This document shows positions 32,793 to 44,321 of a DNA stretch of 64,000 nt, piece after piece (position 1 is the stretch's first letter; the number at the start of each line of letters is the position of its first letter). This DNA is from Nymphalis io (lineage: Eukaryota; Arthropoda; Insecta; Lepidoptera; Nymphalidae). A model generated the notes under the pieces. That model was given only the letters and a program-made list of their open reading frames with translations. It ran no database searches and had not been told where the DNA came from. The translations under genes and the position numbers were made by a program. Where the stretch lies: positions 7,631,001 through 7,695,000 of the forward strand of contig NC_065888.1 of the NCBI RefSeq assembly GCF_905147045.1, in the 5' to 3' direction.

Positions 32793-33699
32793 CACACCCA
32801 CAAAATATTTCATATTCCTTGCGTAATCTCGTATTGGTAAACAGGCTCCCTTAGTACGGTTGTGTAATAACTATAATAATATCGTTAAATCAATTCCGGG
32901 AATTGACATTTTTTATGACTCTCCCTCAATCTTTAGTAATAAGTTATTTAATTATTATAAAATGCACGATTAGTTTTAATTAATACTTTTAATAACTTCA
33001 ATTATGATATCGGAGATTGATTTTTTTATTATAACAATGACATCAATTTATTATTTAATTTTGACTTTATTTAAAATTACTGAAGGATTTTTGTTACTTT
33101 TAATTTGAACTTGATAAATCTGAAAGTGCTATGTACACTTATAATTGAGACACATTTTAGATACACTATTATTGTTTCATAAATTATTTATTTTAATGTT
33201 TTATATGTATGTTGTAAGTGCGCTTTTACAAATAAATAAAACAATAATTTAACATTGTTGTTAGTATGTTTTACGCCTAACTTAAAACTACAAAATATAT
33301 TTAAATTATCAGACCTATCTGCTAATCAGATTTGAATGGTCAATGAATCGGTAATAAAGCAAAAGTGAAATCAACACACAAATTTCTTTTACTCGGAGAT
33401 TTAAAGATATGAACAAAATAAAATTGAAAGCAAAAATAGAAACTGGCTGAGAACTAATTAATCGCAACAAGACAATAAGAAAATACAGATATTGTAATGT
33501 ATTAAATAATCCCCCGCCGTTACGAGAATAGAAGTTCTGCTGTTCATGTTTCTTTACTACATTATGAATTTATTGATTAGTACATTATTTAACAGACTAA
33601 TAATATAAATTCCTTATTATGATAAAGTAATTTCATTATAAAAACATCTTGTCACATTCACATATGAAGCACGAATTATCCCGCATATCAATGCATTGT
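32793..33699. other. AT-rich stretch, nothing seen
   Basis: No gene or repeat recognised. Confidence 0.55.
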
Positions 33700-33870
33700 A
33701 CATTCTGCCTGTAATTGCACTGGCTCAGACACGCTGCAAATAAGAATACAGCAATATAAAGCATTAAGGTTTGTCGGTATAATACTCATACGAGTATGTC
33801 TTATCTGTGTGGGTAGACAGGCTTCCATAAAGCCCTTCCACAAGTATTGCGGTATGAGTTCCTTGTCAGG
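33700..33870 (-). repeat. family B, diverged copy
   Basis: Reads CTGCCTGTAATTGCACTGGCTC, then AATACAGCAATATAAAGCA. GTGTGGGTAGACAGGCTTCC and ATAAAGCCCTTCCAC follow, in the order of family B. Confidence 0.6.
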
Positions 33871-35108
33871 TACTGGTAGCCTGACATGTGCAATATAATA
33901 CGACGTAACATTAGAATAAATCAGGTTGGTATATTTTAGACAGATTATAAAAATCAGTCCATAACATAGCTAGTAATTATTGTTTAAATGATTACATCAT
34001 TATATCTAAAACTAAAATTGGTCTACTCATAAATCCTTTGAGGAACAGCTCAGCGAAATTTATTCATAAAAAACTTGTACACTGCTTGTACGAGTAGTTC
34101 AAAAAATATAGTTATGTGTCAATCGATTTCCAACCTAATAGTTATACAAGATGAGGTATTTTATTGTTTGTACATTAAATAACAGTCGAGAGCACTGACG
34201 TGTGAACAGCTTAATACATAGCGAATAATACGATAACCTAATTAGTATCATGAATTTTCATCACAGAATTAATAACAAATTACTTTGTCACATGTGTCAA
34301 TGGTTATAAAAATGAGTAATAAAGAAATATGACTATTATATTGAAAATTTTGATCAGATCATTTTTAGTAGTATTGGTATTGTATAGTAAAATAATAAGC
34401 TGTACCGAATGATAATAGTCTGTAGTAGTAGAAAAGCATATTTTTTTCAAAAACATCAAATATTTTTAGCGAGTAATAAATACTGGTTTGGTACCTAAAC
34501 AAATTTTTTGAAACTATAACCCAGAATCATCTATTCATTTGAATATTTCCTTGATAGGTACCTTGTCTATTTGGAATCTATTGATTGTTTTGCACTACTA
34601 ATTATTTTAACACTTCAATTTATTTACCGAATAATTAATTAGAATGAACAGAAAAAAAAGACTTGAATAAAAGCAATGCGGATTGAATTCTAAACAAGTG
34701 CAATAAACTAATGTTTACAATTCATCATAATTTCGAAAATAAAAGGAAACATCAAAACCCAAGATTAGTAGAAACTCAACTCTTTTTTTGTAACTTATGG
34801 CGTGAATATACGAATATGTGAAATTAGCTCATTTGGATTGCAAACCTTTTACTTCAGTGATTGTTAATATTATATTATTATTTATAAAATTCCCTTTTTG
34901 CTTAATTTTTCAACATTTAGAAACAATATAGAAGATGCTCTATTTCTTTACTTGTTTCCAAACTGCTCCGAAGTTATCTATGTCAAGAAGTTTTTATTGA
35001 CATCAGCATATTGAATAATATAACAACAAGGGAACCTTTACGTAATTGATTTAAGTAAATCGCGACGCAACCCCTCTGTCGTCGGACTAGACGTTGTGCT
35101 TGACATAC
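33871..35108. other. AT-rich stretch, no gene seen
   Basis: No gene or repeat recognised. Confidence 0.5.
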
Positions 35109-35208
35109 CTGTGAGACTTTTCTCCGTAAACATAGGGCGCAGAGGATATTAGGTCAACGACGTATCTATCTTTTATGTAGGCCAACCTACTTCTAATAAT
35201 TTTCCGAA
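35109..35208 (-). other. possible 100-nt internal exon
   Basis: Seen: on the minus strand, an acceptor-like ACTTAAAGTAAACAG precedes 100 nt open in one frame. It ends at a strong donor, CACAG/GTATGT. The peptide includes KIIRSRLAYIKDR followed by YVVDLISSAPYVYG. The block D-L-I-S-S-x-P preceded by hydrophobic residues and a Y-I-K motif is loosely like the S2-S3 region of HCN/CNG-type cation channels. That resemblance is my inference from memory of the family and is weak: the invariant aromatic pattern is not fully kept. The opposite strand is also open (42 codons) and equally protein-like, which lowers confidence. No neighbouring channel exons were found. Confidence 0.2.
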
Positions 35209-36122
35209 CTGTTTACTTTAAGATAAGCAGTGTCTAAATTTTGACACAATGCAGATTAATTTTAGGAAATAAAAACACATACATAATAATATACATAAAC
35301 AAGATCTATAATAATCGTGATTATGCCTTGTTTTTATCCAACAGATTAAAAACAGAACAATATATTAAACTTGGTTTCATTCTCAGAAAAACCACAATAA
35401 ACCCTTTAGTTACTTTTTTTAGATAATTTTGTAATTGTCTTTACAGAGTAAATGTACGCAACTATTAGGTGAGAGAATTGGATATAATTAACAGACAAAT
35501 TAGCACGATTTATTTATAGAATAGTACTCTACTCCTTGTAACGAAAATTGTTGTCTAAACTTTGAAAGTTGGAGAGGTATATGAAACGTGAGTACGTAAA
35601 AGCAAAGTGCGTGAGGTAAGGGGATACGCTGCCTGGGTAGGGTTAAAGATCACTTGGCGCGATATTAAATCTATTTCAATTTCTATATATATTTTGTATT
35701 ACCAAATACAAATTTTATCTATAACAGTATTTGTTGGTTGGACTATAATAATTAATATGTATATTTGATTCAAATAGTAAGATCTTTAATTAATATTCTC
35801 AATCTCTATTCTCTATCCCAATTAACTGAGCGATACTGAATATATACATATTTCTTGATTACTCAAATATTCAGCATACTACTAAACCGTTCTAAGTGCC
35901 TTTTCTAAGCTATATATAACAGATAATATCACATTTCTTATTTTATTAGCTACTGTCACGTACATTGTCTCCAGTACTTTTTCTTTCACCCTCATTACTG
36001 ATGATAATTTATATATAAGTCTTGTTTCACTATTAAATTGGTTGTAACCGAGTATGGCGAAATAAGTGGAGACGTTTATTCGAATATTAAGAAAAGGGCC
36101 CCAATATCCGATTATACATTGA

Positions 36123-36278
36123 ATCTTCGTGCTTGTTACTTTGTATTCTAGTCTTACTGATTTCCTGTGCAAGTCCTTCGTAGCATGGAATTTACTGCCC
36201 ATTGAGTCAAGAAAAGCTATCACCAAAGCTCACTTAAGTACAAGGTTAAATGACTTTCTCTCGCTACAAGCTTCCTAA
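36123..36278 (+). pseudogene. degenerate LINE-like ORF2 C-terminus
   Basis: Plus-strand open stretch ending TAA at 36276-36278. It contains CKSFVAWNLLPIESRKAITK and then a basic-hydrophobic end (RLNDFLSLQAS). The pattern S-F-x-x-x-W-N-x-L-P followed by a short helix and a stop is the usual C-terminal layout of Jockey/CR1-type non-LTR polyproteins. Upstream frames are full of stops, so this is an old relic. The overlapping 114-codon minus-strand frame (35882-36226) lacks an ATG start and is probably its shadow. The downstream pyrimidine-rich sequence up to about 36350 may be the element's 3' UTR. Confidence 0.4.
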
Positions 36279-36349
36279 CTGACTTTTTGTATACAATCTC
36301 TTTCCTTATTTTAGTTCTCTACCCAAGTGGCGTCCATTTGGTTTGCTAC

Positions 36350-38056
36350 ATGTTTCCTGTTTAATAACAAATATATCCGTACACTTTTTTAATATTATAT
36401 AAATTTATATATTTTACCGTGTAATTTGCTCAGTAGTTTATTTTCTCGTATTGTATTAATTGCGACATGTTTTCCCATTATGTCTTACTTTGCATAATTT
36501 GTACAAAAACGATTTTATTCTAATTTTAATAATGATACCCGATTTCAATATAGGGTTATTAATGGTAACTGATGAATGATTATGTTATTTACTTATGTTT
36601 TAAATTTTTCTATTTCTTTAGTGTTTTTTTTTATAATGTACGATGTGAATCTCTTTTCAGTATATTCATTAAATACGAATGATAATAAAATTAGAATTTA
36701 TTATTTTCTTAAATATAAATAACATGGAATGTTCTGTTTGTTATATGAGAATTCTAAAATCGGATAGGCGTTAATTGAATCAAGTATTTTATTTTAGTAC
36801 AAGCAATACATATAGTCATTATATAAATTATCGTTTTTAAATCGATCATTAAATGTAAATGATATCATCGAATCTTAAGAGGAAAACAATTATGGAAATG
36901 CTACGTAACTTGTGTATGAATAAAACTTTAAAACATATATTTTAATTACAAACGTTTTATTAAGCAGTGTTGCAAAAACAATAAAATGAATATTATTATA
37001 TATATAAATTTAAATAAAACATCATATATCATACATATAATTTGTTTTTAATTATACAAACGTATTTCCTAAAATCTGAAAAGTTCATCAACCTCATATT
37101 AATATTACTGTATTTTAAAGTTTGTAAAATGTTGACAATATAAGTTAAAATAAACTACAAAATTTGTCAACAATAACACAATAAACAAATACATTTGATA
37201 AATTCGTTGAAATAATAGCTAATACTAAGTGTAAATGTTAGAATATAACATGACAATAATTTAACAAACCAATAAATGCGGACAATGTTTCAAGAATGTT
37301 TGATGAAGTTAAATAAATCATTGCATCAATACTTCGATCACGAGCAATATTACTTGCAAAACGTAATAAGAATTCTAAATACATGACAATATTTCGTAAT
37401 CTAGACCATAGTATAGGTGAAATTAAGTTAAAGCTTGTAAAGAAACATATCACTGTTAAATATTTACGTTTAATAATAATTTTTTTTTAAATTATAATAT
37501 CAATTATTCAATCAAAAGCAAAATGTATTCTTCTATCAATATATTCTGGACAGCTTCTCTTGAATTCCAGCAGCTATATCGTCGAAAACAGACGGTTGTT
37601 AACTCCGGTAACCTAGCTTTATGATGTCTCAATACTCATACAGCTAGAAAACCAAAGATAATTAACCTATCTTTCTTCGAACTTCAGATGTTGATACTTG
37701 AAATTCTTCAAGCTTATTGAAATCTTCACAGCAGTTTTCTTCAAATAGTTTCACGCTCGATTAGAATCATACTTCTTTCGAAAGTAGGTAGCTCATTGTT
37801 TGCTCGTAGGATGTTATCTTCCGACTACAGATACCTAATAAATAATTATGCAAAGCTATTAGTAGTCCATTGTATAAAACTACAAATATACAAAATATTT
37901 GTTTGTATAAAACATACATAAATTACAATTATGAGACTTATTTTAAAAATTTGTAAAATAATAAACTTTTGTTATAGTGCATAGTAAATTCAAAATAATA
38001 CTTATAAATAAATTTAAAATTAAATCTTCAGTGATGAAAGTCAGTCTTCATAAATA
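36350..38056. other. AT-rich stretch with a more complex patch
   Basis: Mostly AT-rich. The segment 37500-37860 has higher sequence complexity and GC content. Its minus strand is purine-rich with many GAAG and GAAGAA motifs, as seen in transcribed exons or UTRs. No long open frame is convincing. An AATAAA reading leftward is at 36956-36961. Confidence 0.35.
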
Positions 38057-38080
38057 TCACTCTTTCGTCTGCCTGCCGAC
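38057..38080 (-). other. possible start of a terminal exon
   Basis: The minus strand shows a good acceptor (TTTAATTTCAATTTCAG) followed by 8 codons, VGRQTKE and TGA (38057-38059). Its phase is compatible with the donor at 50797 on the same strand, 12.7 kb away. If the two were joined, a leftward AATAAA at 36956-36961 would give a terminal exon of about 1.1 kb. This is a speculative link based only on phase and signals. Confidence 0.15.
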
Positions 38081-39865
38081 CTGAAATTGAAATTAAAAAA
38101 TGTTATTTTTTATAAGTATATTATTATTTCACAAAATAAAATTATCTTTCCTCGAAATAATTCAAATTAGACACATTTTACTTAAGAATAAATAAAAAAG
38201 TAACTTTTTAAATACAAAAGAACGTTTAAAAAAAAAAAAGAATAAATTAAGCCCGAGGGATTTTAATCAGGAAATTAAAACAGGCAGGAATGGACAGCAT
38301 TACCGTCGAGACTAGTAATTAACGCTCATTTTTATCTACTTTTACATCGATTATTAAAGAAAGGAAATTAACGACTATTCATTTATTGTAATTTGTTCCT
38401 TAAATTAAAAACAAATCCTTTAAATTGATGAAGGTTTCAAATCTCATAAAAAATATTTTCAATATCATCAACTTACACGTAGTGGTTTACAATTACAGTA
38501 TAGTTAACAAAAAATTCAATAAGTCGTTCTGACGGTAAAGTAACTCACAAAAAAAGTTAAAAGTCATATTTAAGTAAAAAATGTTCTCCAAACAAGTCAC
38601 TGAGCCCACCAAAGTAGAGTGTAAATGTGTTGTGTAAAGCTTGTGACTAGTTTCGCAGAATCGTTTTTGTTAAGTTAATACATTCTGTGTGGAATATAGA
38701 CTCCATAGTATCTTGATATGTTCGCTACAAGCCGTAAATAGTTAAGGGACAGCTCATACCCATTAAATGTAAGTTTACACGATTTTCATAATTATTATGG
38801 TTAATGTTATAATCTTGTGGCGGATATATTGTCATTAAATTTTAGCTTATTTAAACATAACATTTACAAGCAACAATTGACTGCCGTTGTAGTTGTTTAT
38901 ATTATTCTTATATTACTGTTTTTTATTATTACATTTTTAATACGTTGATTTAATTACATTAACAATTTTATGGTGACAGTCCTCATATAATAATAATAGC
39001 GGCGCAAGATAAAGTGGTTTTCGCATGGCCGTGACAGATGTAAGAAAATGACGTACACTTAGTGGATTTTCCTCGCTAACATTTCCATATAACTGTAATT
39101 ACATTAACTTTAGTTTACCAGCATTGAGGTTAAATGTAGACGTGACATAACTCCGTGTTTGGAATGAAAATGTAATATTTGGAAAAAAAGCTATTTAAAG
39201 ACAAGGCTAGGTGAAGGCGACCATGACAGTCTTGTAAGGAAATATTATTAGTCATTTACGAAATAAATGCACAATCCATTTATAAAAACATACGTGTTTT
39301 ATTTGTTTCCAAGTCGAAATATTATTTTAACGATTATTTAATTTGTAGCTGCTTTTATCTTGTATAACATAAAAAAATAGATATGTTTTCGCCAGTTTTC
39401 ATTGCGTCTATTCCGTAAGCACATGTCTTCACTAATTTATTTTGCTCAAATCTGATATGTTACTGTTATTATGTTACTGTTATTCCATGCTAATAAACAC
39501 AGCAATTTTATAAATCATTATATAATATTTTAGTTTTATTTAATTCCAGTTTCATGACCGTTATTATTTATTTAAATACGTACACCATATAAGTGAATTA
39601 TAAAATGTGAGTTATACTGAGAAAAGAATGAAATAATTATTTGGTAAGATTTCTCAGTTGAAACACTCTTTGCTGGACAACCTTGAATTAACAGTAATTT
39701 ACACGACAACAAATGATGTCAAATCATTAGCATTAAACAGATATATTATACATAATTATTGAAACAAAAACCTGAAACAACATTATTTAAACAACAATTA
39801 AAAAAAATTTTTAGTCCAATATGCCTTAGTATAGAACAATAAATATGATCCAATCATGCATACAA
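38081..39865. other. AT-rich stretch, no gene seen
   Basis: No gene or repeat recognised. A small tandem (ATGTTACTGTTATT twice) lies near 39458-39485. Confidence 0.5.
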
Positions 39866-40132
39866 ATCTTAAGCTCGTCTGGGTAAGTACCACCCACTCA
39901 TCAGATATTCTACCGCTAAACAGCAGTAATTGGTATTGTTGTGTTCTGGTTTGAAGGGTGAGTGAGCCAGTGTAATTACAGGGACAAGGGACATAGCATC
40001 TTAGTTCCCAAGGTTCGTGGCGCATTGGTGATGTAAGCGATGGTTAACATTTCATTTACAATGTCGATGTCTATGGGCGTTGGTGACCACTTACCATCAG
40101 GTATGCTCGTCCGCCTTCCTATTCTATATTAA
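39866..40132 (+). repeat. family B, best preserved copy
   Basis: Begins CTTAAGCTCGTCTGGGTAAG, then TACCACCCACTCATCAGATA, GTGTTCTGGTTTGAAGGGTG, AGTGAGCCAGTGTAATTACA, CATAGCATCTTAGTTCCCAA, GGCGCATTGGTGATGTAAGC and GTGACCACTTACCATCAGGT. It ends GCTCGTCCGCCTTCC and an A-rich stretch. It has no tRNA-like promoter boxes and no coding capacity. Family B is a short non-autonomous element found repeatedly in this window; its class is not decided by the sequence. Confidence 0.85.
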
Positions 40133-41602
40133 AAAAAAGATTCATTTTTCGACAGTCACCTCACGATATAACCTTTGTATATACGGAGTGGCTCCAGCCT
40201 AGATTATGTATAGACTAAAATACGAAAACTTACATGACTTGCGAATTAAATAAAAGTACGGCATCGAAGAAATTTGTAACTTTATTTATACAACCTGGAC
40301 TTATACTGTGTTCGGAACTCTTAAGTTAGTTGTTACTAAACAAGTACACTCCCGTTACTTATAAGTAGAAGAATGTAATTAAAATTTCTATCCATGTAAA
40401 TTATTTTAAATAATATTTTATTTTATTTCGTCTTTTTTAATGCCTCACTTCACTCGTTGTTGAATCACTTAAATTTAATTAAAAGGCACAAACGGATGTT
40501 AACATCTTAATACATTAAAATTGATTGGAGTCGTTTTAAAAGATAATTAATTAACCATTTTTCCTTTATACTGAATATAGTATGCGTAGTATTCACTAAT
40601 ATGGAGAATGATAAACTAGGGTATCATAAAAGTAAGTCACGAAATTCGTCTTATATGTTTAGTATTACTGTTTGACATTTATTTAAAATTAAGTGGCGTT
40701 AAAAGATTATGTTATATAGAAACTTGAATATATCCATGAACCTATTTTCATCATTCGTTTTATCAAGCGTCAGTGTTTTAAAGTAATATAATTTTTTTTA
40801 TTTAGCTCTATTTTTTAACCTCTACAATGTACATTTCGGCCGAATTCAAGGCAACACAAAATTCGACGTTTTAACTTTTTACGAATATCGATGTCTAAGC
40901 ATGCTACCTTCACGTCACGTACCCACAAGGCAATTCCGACGAGGAACGACAAAACACCTTATTCAAGCTCCGTACGCATCTATGAATATCAATGGACAAT
41001 ACGGCCAGAATCGAATTTAAATCGTATTTGTCAAGCGCTTGGTATGACAGCCTTGAGACAAAAAGTATGACCTTTCTAACAACCATATTTTGTATTTTTA
41101 ATTCATTTTTTTAAATTGTCCACAGAAACGTATGCCGAATGAATGAAATTAATATCCTCCGTATATAAATAAAATTTTACAAAAGTTTTATTAAAGTAGA
41201 ACCTTTTGAAATTACGACTTATATACGATAAAAGCTTGAATTTTTAGCACCAAATATATTTTTTATTTTTTTTTAGGTTATTCTAAAACGATCATGTCTA
41301 AAGTCTGCGCTCGTCATTCACTTGACGCGTACCGAAGGACATGCGTTACTAAGTCCAATCAGACTTCGTGACATCCTGTTAACGTTGAATTTCCAGAACG
41401 AATACATACTAATACTAAATTTTCTTGAGATTATAAGGCACGCGAAGTTACGGGAATCGAGTAAGTGATAACATTTGTTTACTGCACCTTCACGTGGCGT
41501 ACATATTAACTGCTGTTTATAATATCATTTACATATTATGTTGTCTGTTAAGCAACTTTTTTTAGATGATACCAACGACTTTTTATTTCTATATATTTAC
41601 AT
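40133..41602. other. AT-rich stretch, no gene seen
   Basis: No recognised gene. Slightly GC-richer runs at 40830-41060 and 41290-41400 show no long open frame. Confidence 0.5.
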
Positions 41603-41830
41603 CATAAGGCAGCCGTGCTAGGCCACCTGATGGTAACCTTCATAAGCCGTAAATCACAGGACCTTTGACGTAATGTGCCTTTCTAGACTGTCTATTCTGG
41701 CTCACTTACCTTTCAAATCGGAATACAGCAATATATTTGATGTTTAGGGATAGAATAAATGATAGGTGCTCTAAGTGTTACCAACTGAGAAAAACCTACA
41801 CGAAGACCGATAAAGACACCTCTCTCATCT
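41603..41830 (-). repeat. family B, diverged copy
   Basis: GCCACCTGATGGTAACCTTC, then TCTGGCTCACTTACCTTTCA, CGGAATACAGCAATATATTT and a degenerate tail, in family order. Confidence 0.55.
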
Positions 41831-44262
41831 TATAAGTGACAGCCGTCCTGTCAACCTGAAATTATTTCAACAACTTTAGATGTACCGGATGTATGTTCAT
41901 AATTATAATACATATTACTTTACTCTATATTTCTGTCATCCTTTAAGAAATGCCCTATTATCAAGTAAAATTTCATGTCTAAGAGGTTTTATTTACCTTC
42001 GAAACAATATACGAATTTGAATTTGTGATACTAACATAAATTTTACATTGATTGACAGATGTTAAATAAGCATCTTATTTTAAATTGATTATATTTTGAT
42101 AGTATAAATTTAAAAGCAATTTGATAGCAGCAGTATAATTGTGTTAAGACACTTTGGCAAATCAAATATTTACTATCCTGATATTTTACTCTCATATATC
42201 AGTTAAAATTATGATTGCTGTTAAATATTTGAATGAGGTGTAGTTAAAAAGTTTTACGGTTTTTTTTTAAATTATTACAATGAAATGCATTTCAGTAAAA
42301 ACTTTATTTCTCTATTTTAAAATAAAACGGTTAATATTAACAGCGGTTTCATAGAACGTTTTGATTATCCGGTTCAGTGAAATATAGCTAAAACACCTAG
42401 TAATTTTATCGTTCGTGGTGTTCGCTTCAATAATTGGCCAATTCGAGTCACATAAAGTTAATACGATGGAAGCAGACATGACCATTTAAAGGCAATGTAA
42501 TTGATGTAGAAACTCCGGTAATAGCTTATTCAATCTGCAGAACCAGTTTGCGGGTGCAGCCTTTTGAGGATCACAGGGCAACACCGCATCACCAGGGTTG
42601 TATCGTTTTATTTTTAATAATAAAAATAGATAAATAAAGAATAATGTTATTAAGAGAATAATACGTTTGGTGAAACGGTAAATACTAACTATAACATTAT
42701 TCCAAAAAGATAAAACAATTTGAACACTACTGTGTTTAGCATATTTTCGTTAAAAAAATCCTAAAAAAATGATTATAGTTTGTTTAAAATTAACCATATA
42801 TTTTAACCAATACTTCTAAACATATACACACATATACATTTCTTAAAGAAAAATATATAAAACAACTAGATACAACTTAAACTAAATAAAACTTGTATTG
42901 CTTTTATCTTTTGTCACAAAAGAAAATCCCTTCGTCGCCGTCCCGACAATAATCGATTTATCCTTAAAACTTTCAACGATGGATACGATCGCATTACATA
43001 TCGTTTCATCAGCTCTTTGTCCTTTTACTTTAATTATATTAAATCGATAATGTTATTAACAAAATGTAACTTCAAAATTCTAAAAACAATGTACGCACTT
43101 GCTTTCAATACATTAAAATCAAATCACATCAGTCCCGATATTTCATATCAAAATTATCATTTAACTGTAATTCGCACAAAAAAACCAAATTTATAAATTA
43201 ACACTGACTTCAATGAAGTCTCATTGCTAGTATTGTAATCATTCATCACAGTCATATGCGTAGTGACTTTAATGACCAGCTACAGATTATACGTCAAAAT
43301 ACATCGATATAACAAATGTCTTTATGTTTTATTGCTTTGTTATTTTAAATTATTTATTAAATAAATAACAAGTATTACATTTTATCTCAGTTATAGTTTA
43401 GTTAGTATGCTTATTTACTAAATTGTCAGTTTTATAATCTGAAAATTTGCAAATTATTGGCGAAATATTTTTGTATTCCCTTAATAAATAAGTTCTTTAT
43501 ATAGAAGAATTAATAGAACTGTACGGAATACACTATACAACAACACGATAGAAAAACAACAAGCTTAAGCAGACATCTATAAATAAACATTCATTTATTA
43601 TTTAACTCCCTCTTACGAAGGTACGTGCGATTCGAATAAACCCCAGGTGTACCCGGTATAAACGGAAATGGCAGGTGAATGGGGGCAGGTATCAATCTAC
43701 TTATGTTTTGTCTTATTTTTAAATGGATACACAACCAGTTTTTTACGTACACAGTATTTATTAATAGTTATTGATGGTAGTATGGCCTTGAAAAGTATTA
43801 CTAATTTACTTTTTGTTGTCAATATCAATAGAGTAATTACGTCATTCTTTTTTTTAAATTAAATATTAATTTAACGCATTCCAAAAGAATTGTGTATAGG
43901 TATACATTAAAGTACAAATTGCGCACATTTTAAGACTTTATCTAAGCTTATAATTCTTATTCTTCTTAGATGAATCTGCTAAGTATTCTAAAATTTACAT
44001 TTAAACTTTTATTGAAATATTTGACTCGAGAAGATTTAGCGTAGAAATAAACTATCACATTGTAATTGGTCTCATTTAATTAGTTTTATAAGTACATAAT
44101 AAAAGTACGTTTTTTTAAAACATAGTTACACTTACTTGCCTTTAACGTTCGCTTTTATCATTCCAAGATATTCAAAATGAAAAACAAACTAATAACAAAA
44201 TACATTCTTCTTATTCATACTCGCAAACAAATCTACCATTACATAAAAGATAAAAAAGATTT
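41831..44262. other. AT-rich stretch, no gene established
   Basis: Two GC-richer spots. At 42535-42595, TCAATCTGCAG is followed by 56 nt open in one frame (LRVQPFEDHRATPHHQ) but the donor is weak. At 42895-43040 the minus strand is open for about 55 codons (reads ADETICNAIVSIVESFKDK) with no start codon or good acceptor. Neither can be called a gene. Confidence 0.4.
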
Positions 44263-44321
44263 ACCTTCAGTCCGGCAGATGTGCACAAAGCGGTTTTATC
44301 GATTGCAAACAAAAAGGAACT
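44263..44321. other. possible microexon, strand ambiguous
   Basis: The same 55-57 nt is bounded by splice-like sites on both strands. On plus, TTTACCTTCAG precedes it and GGACAG/GTAACT follows, with 19 codons open in phase 0 (SGRCAQSGFIDCKQKGTGQ). On minus, TTACCTGTCCAG precedes and CTGAAG/GTAAAT follows, open as SFLFAIDKTALCTSAGLK. The double coincidence shows how easily such signals arise. At most one of the readings could be real. Confidence 0.15.

Noticed and set aside
35882..36226. 114-codon minus-strand open frame
   Set aside because: No ATG at its start, and the opposite strand carries a LINE-like C-terminus in the same place, so it is most likely its shadow.
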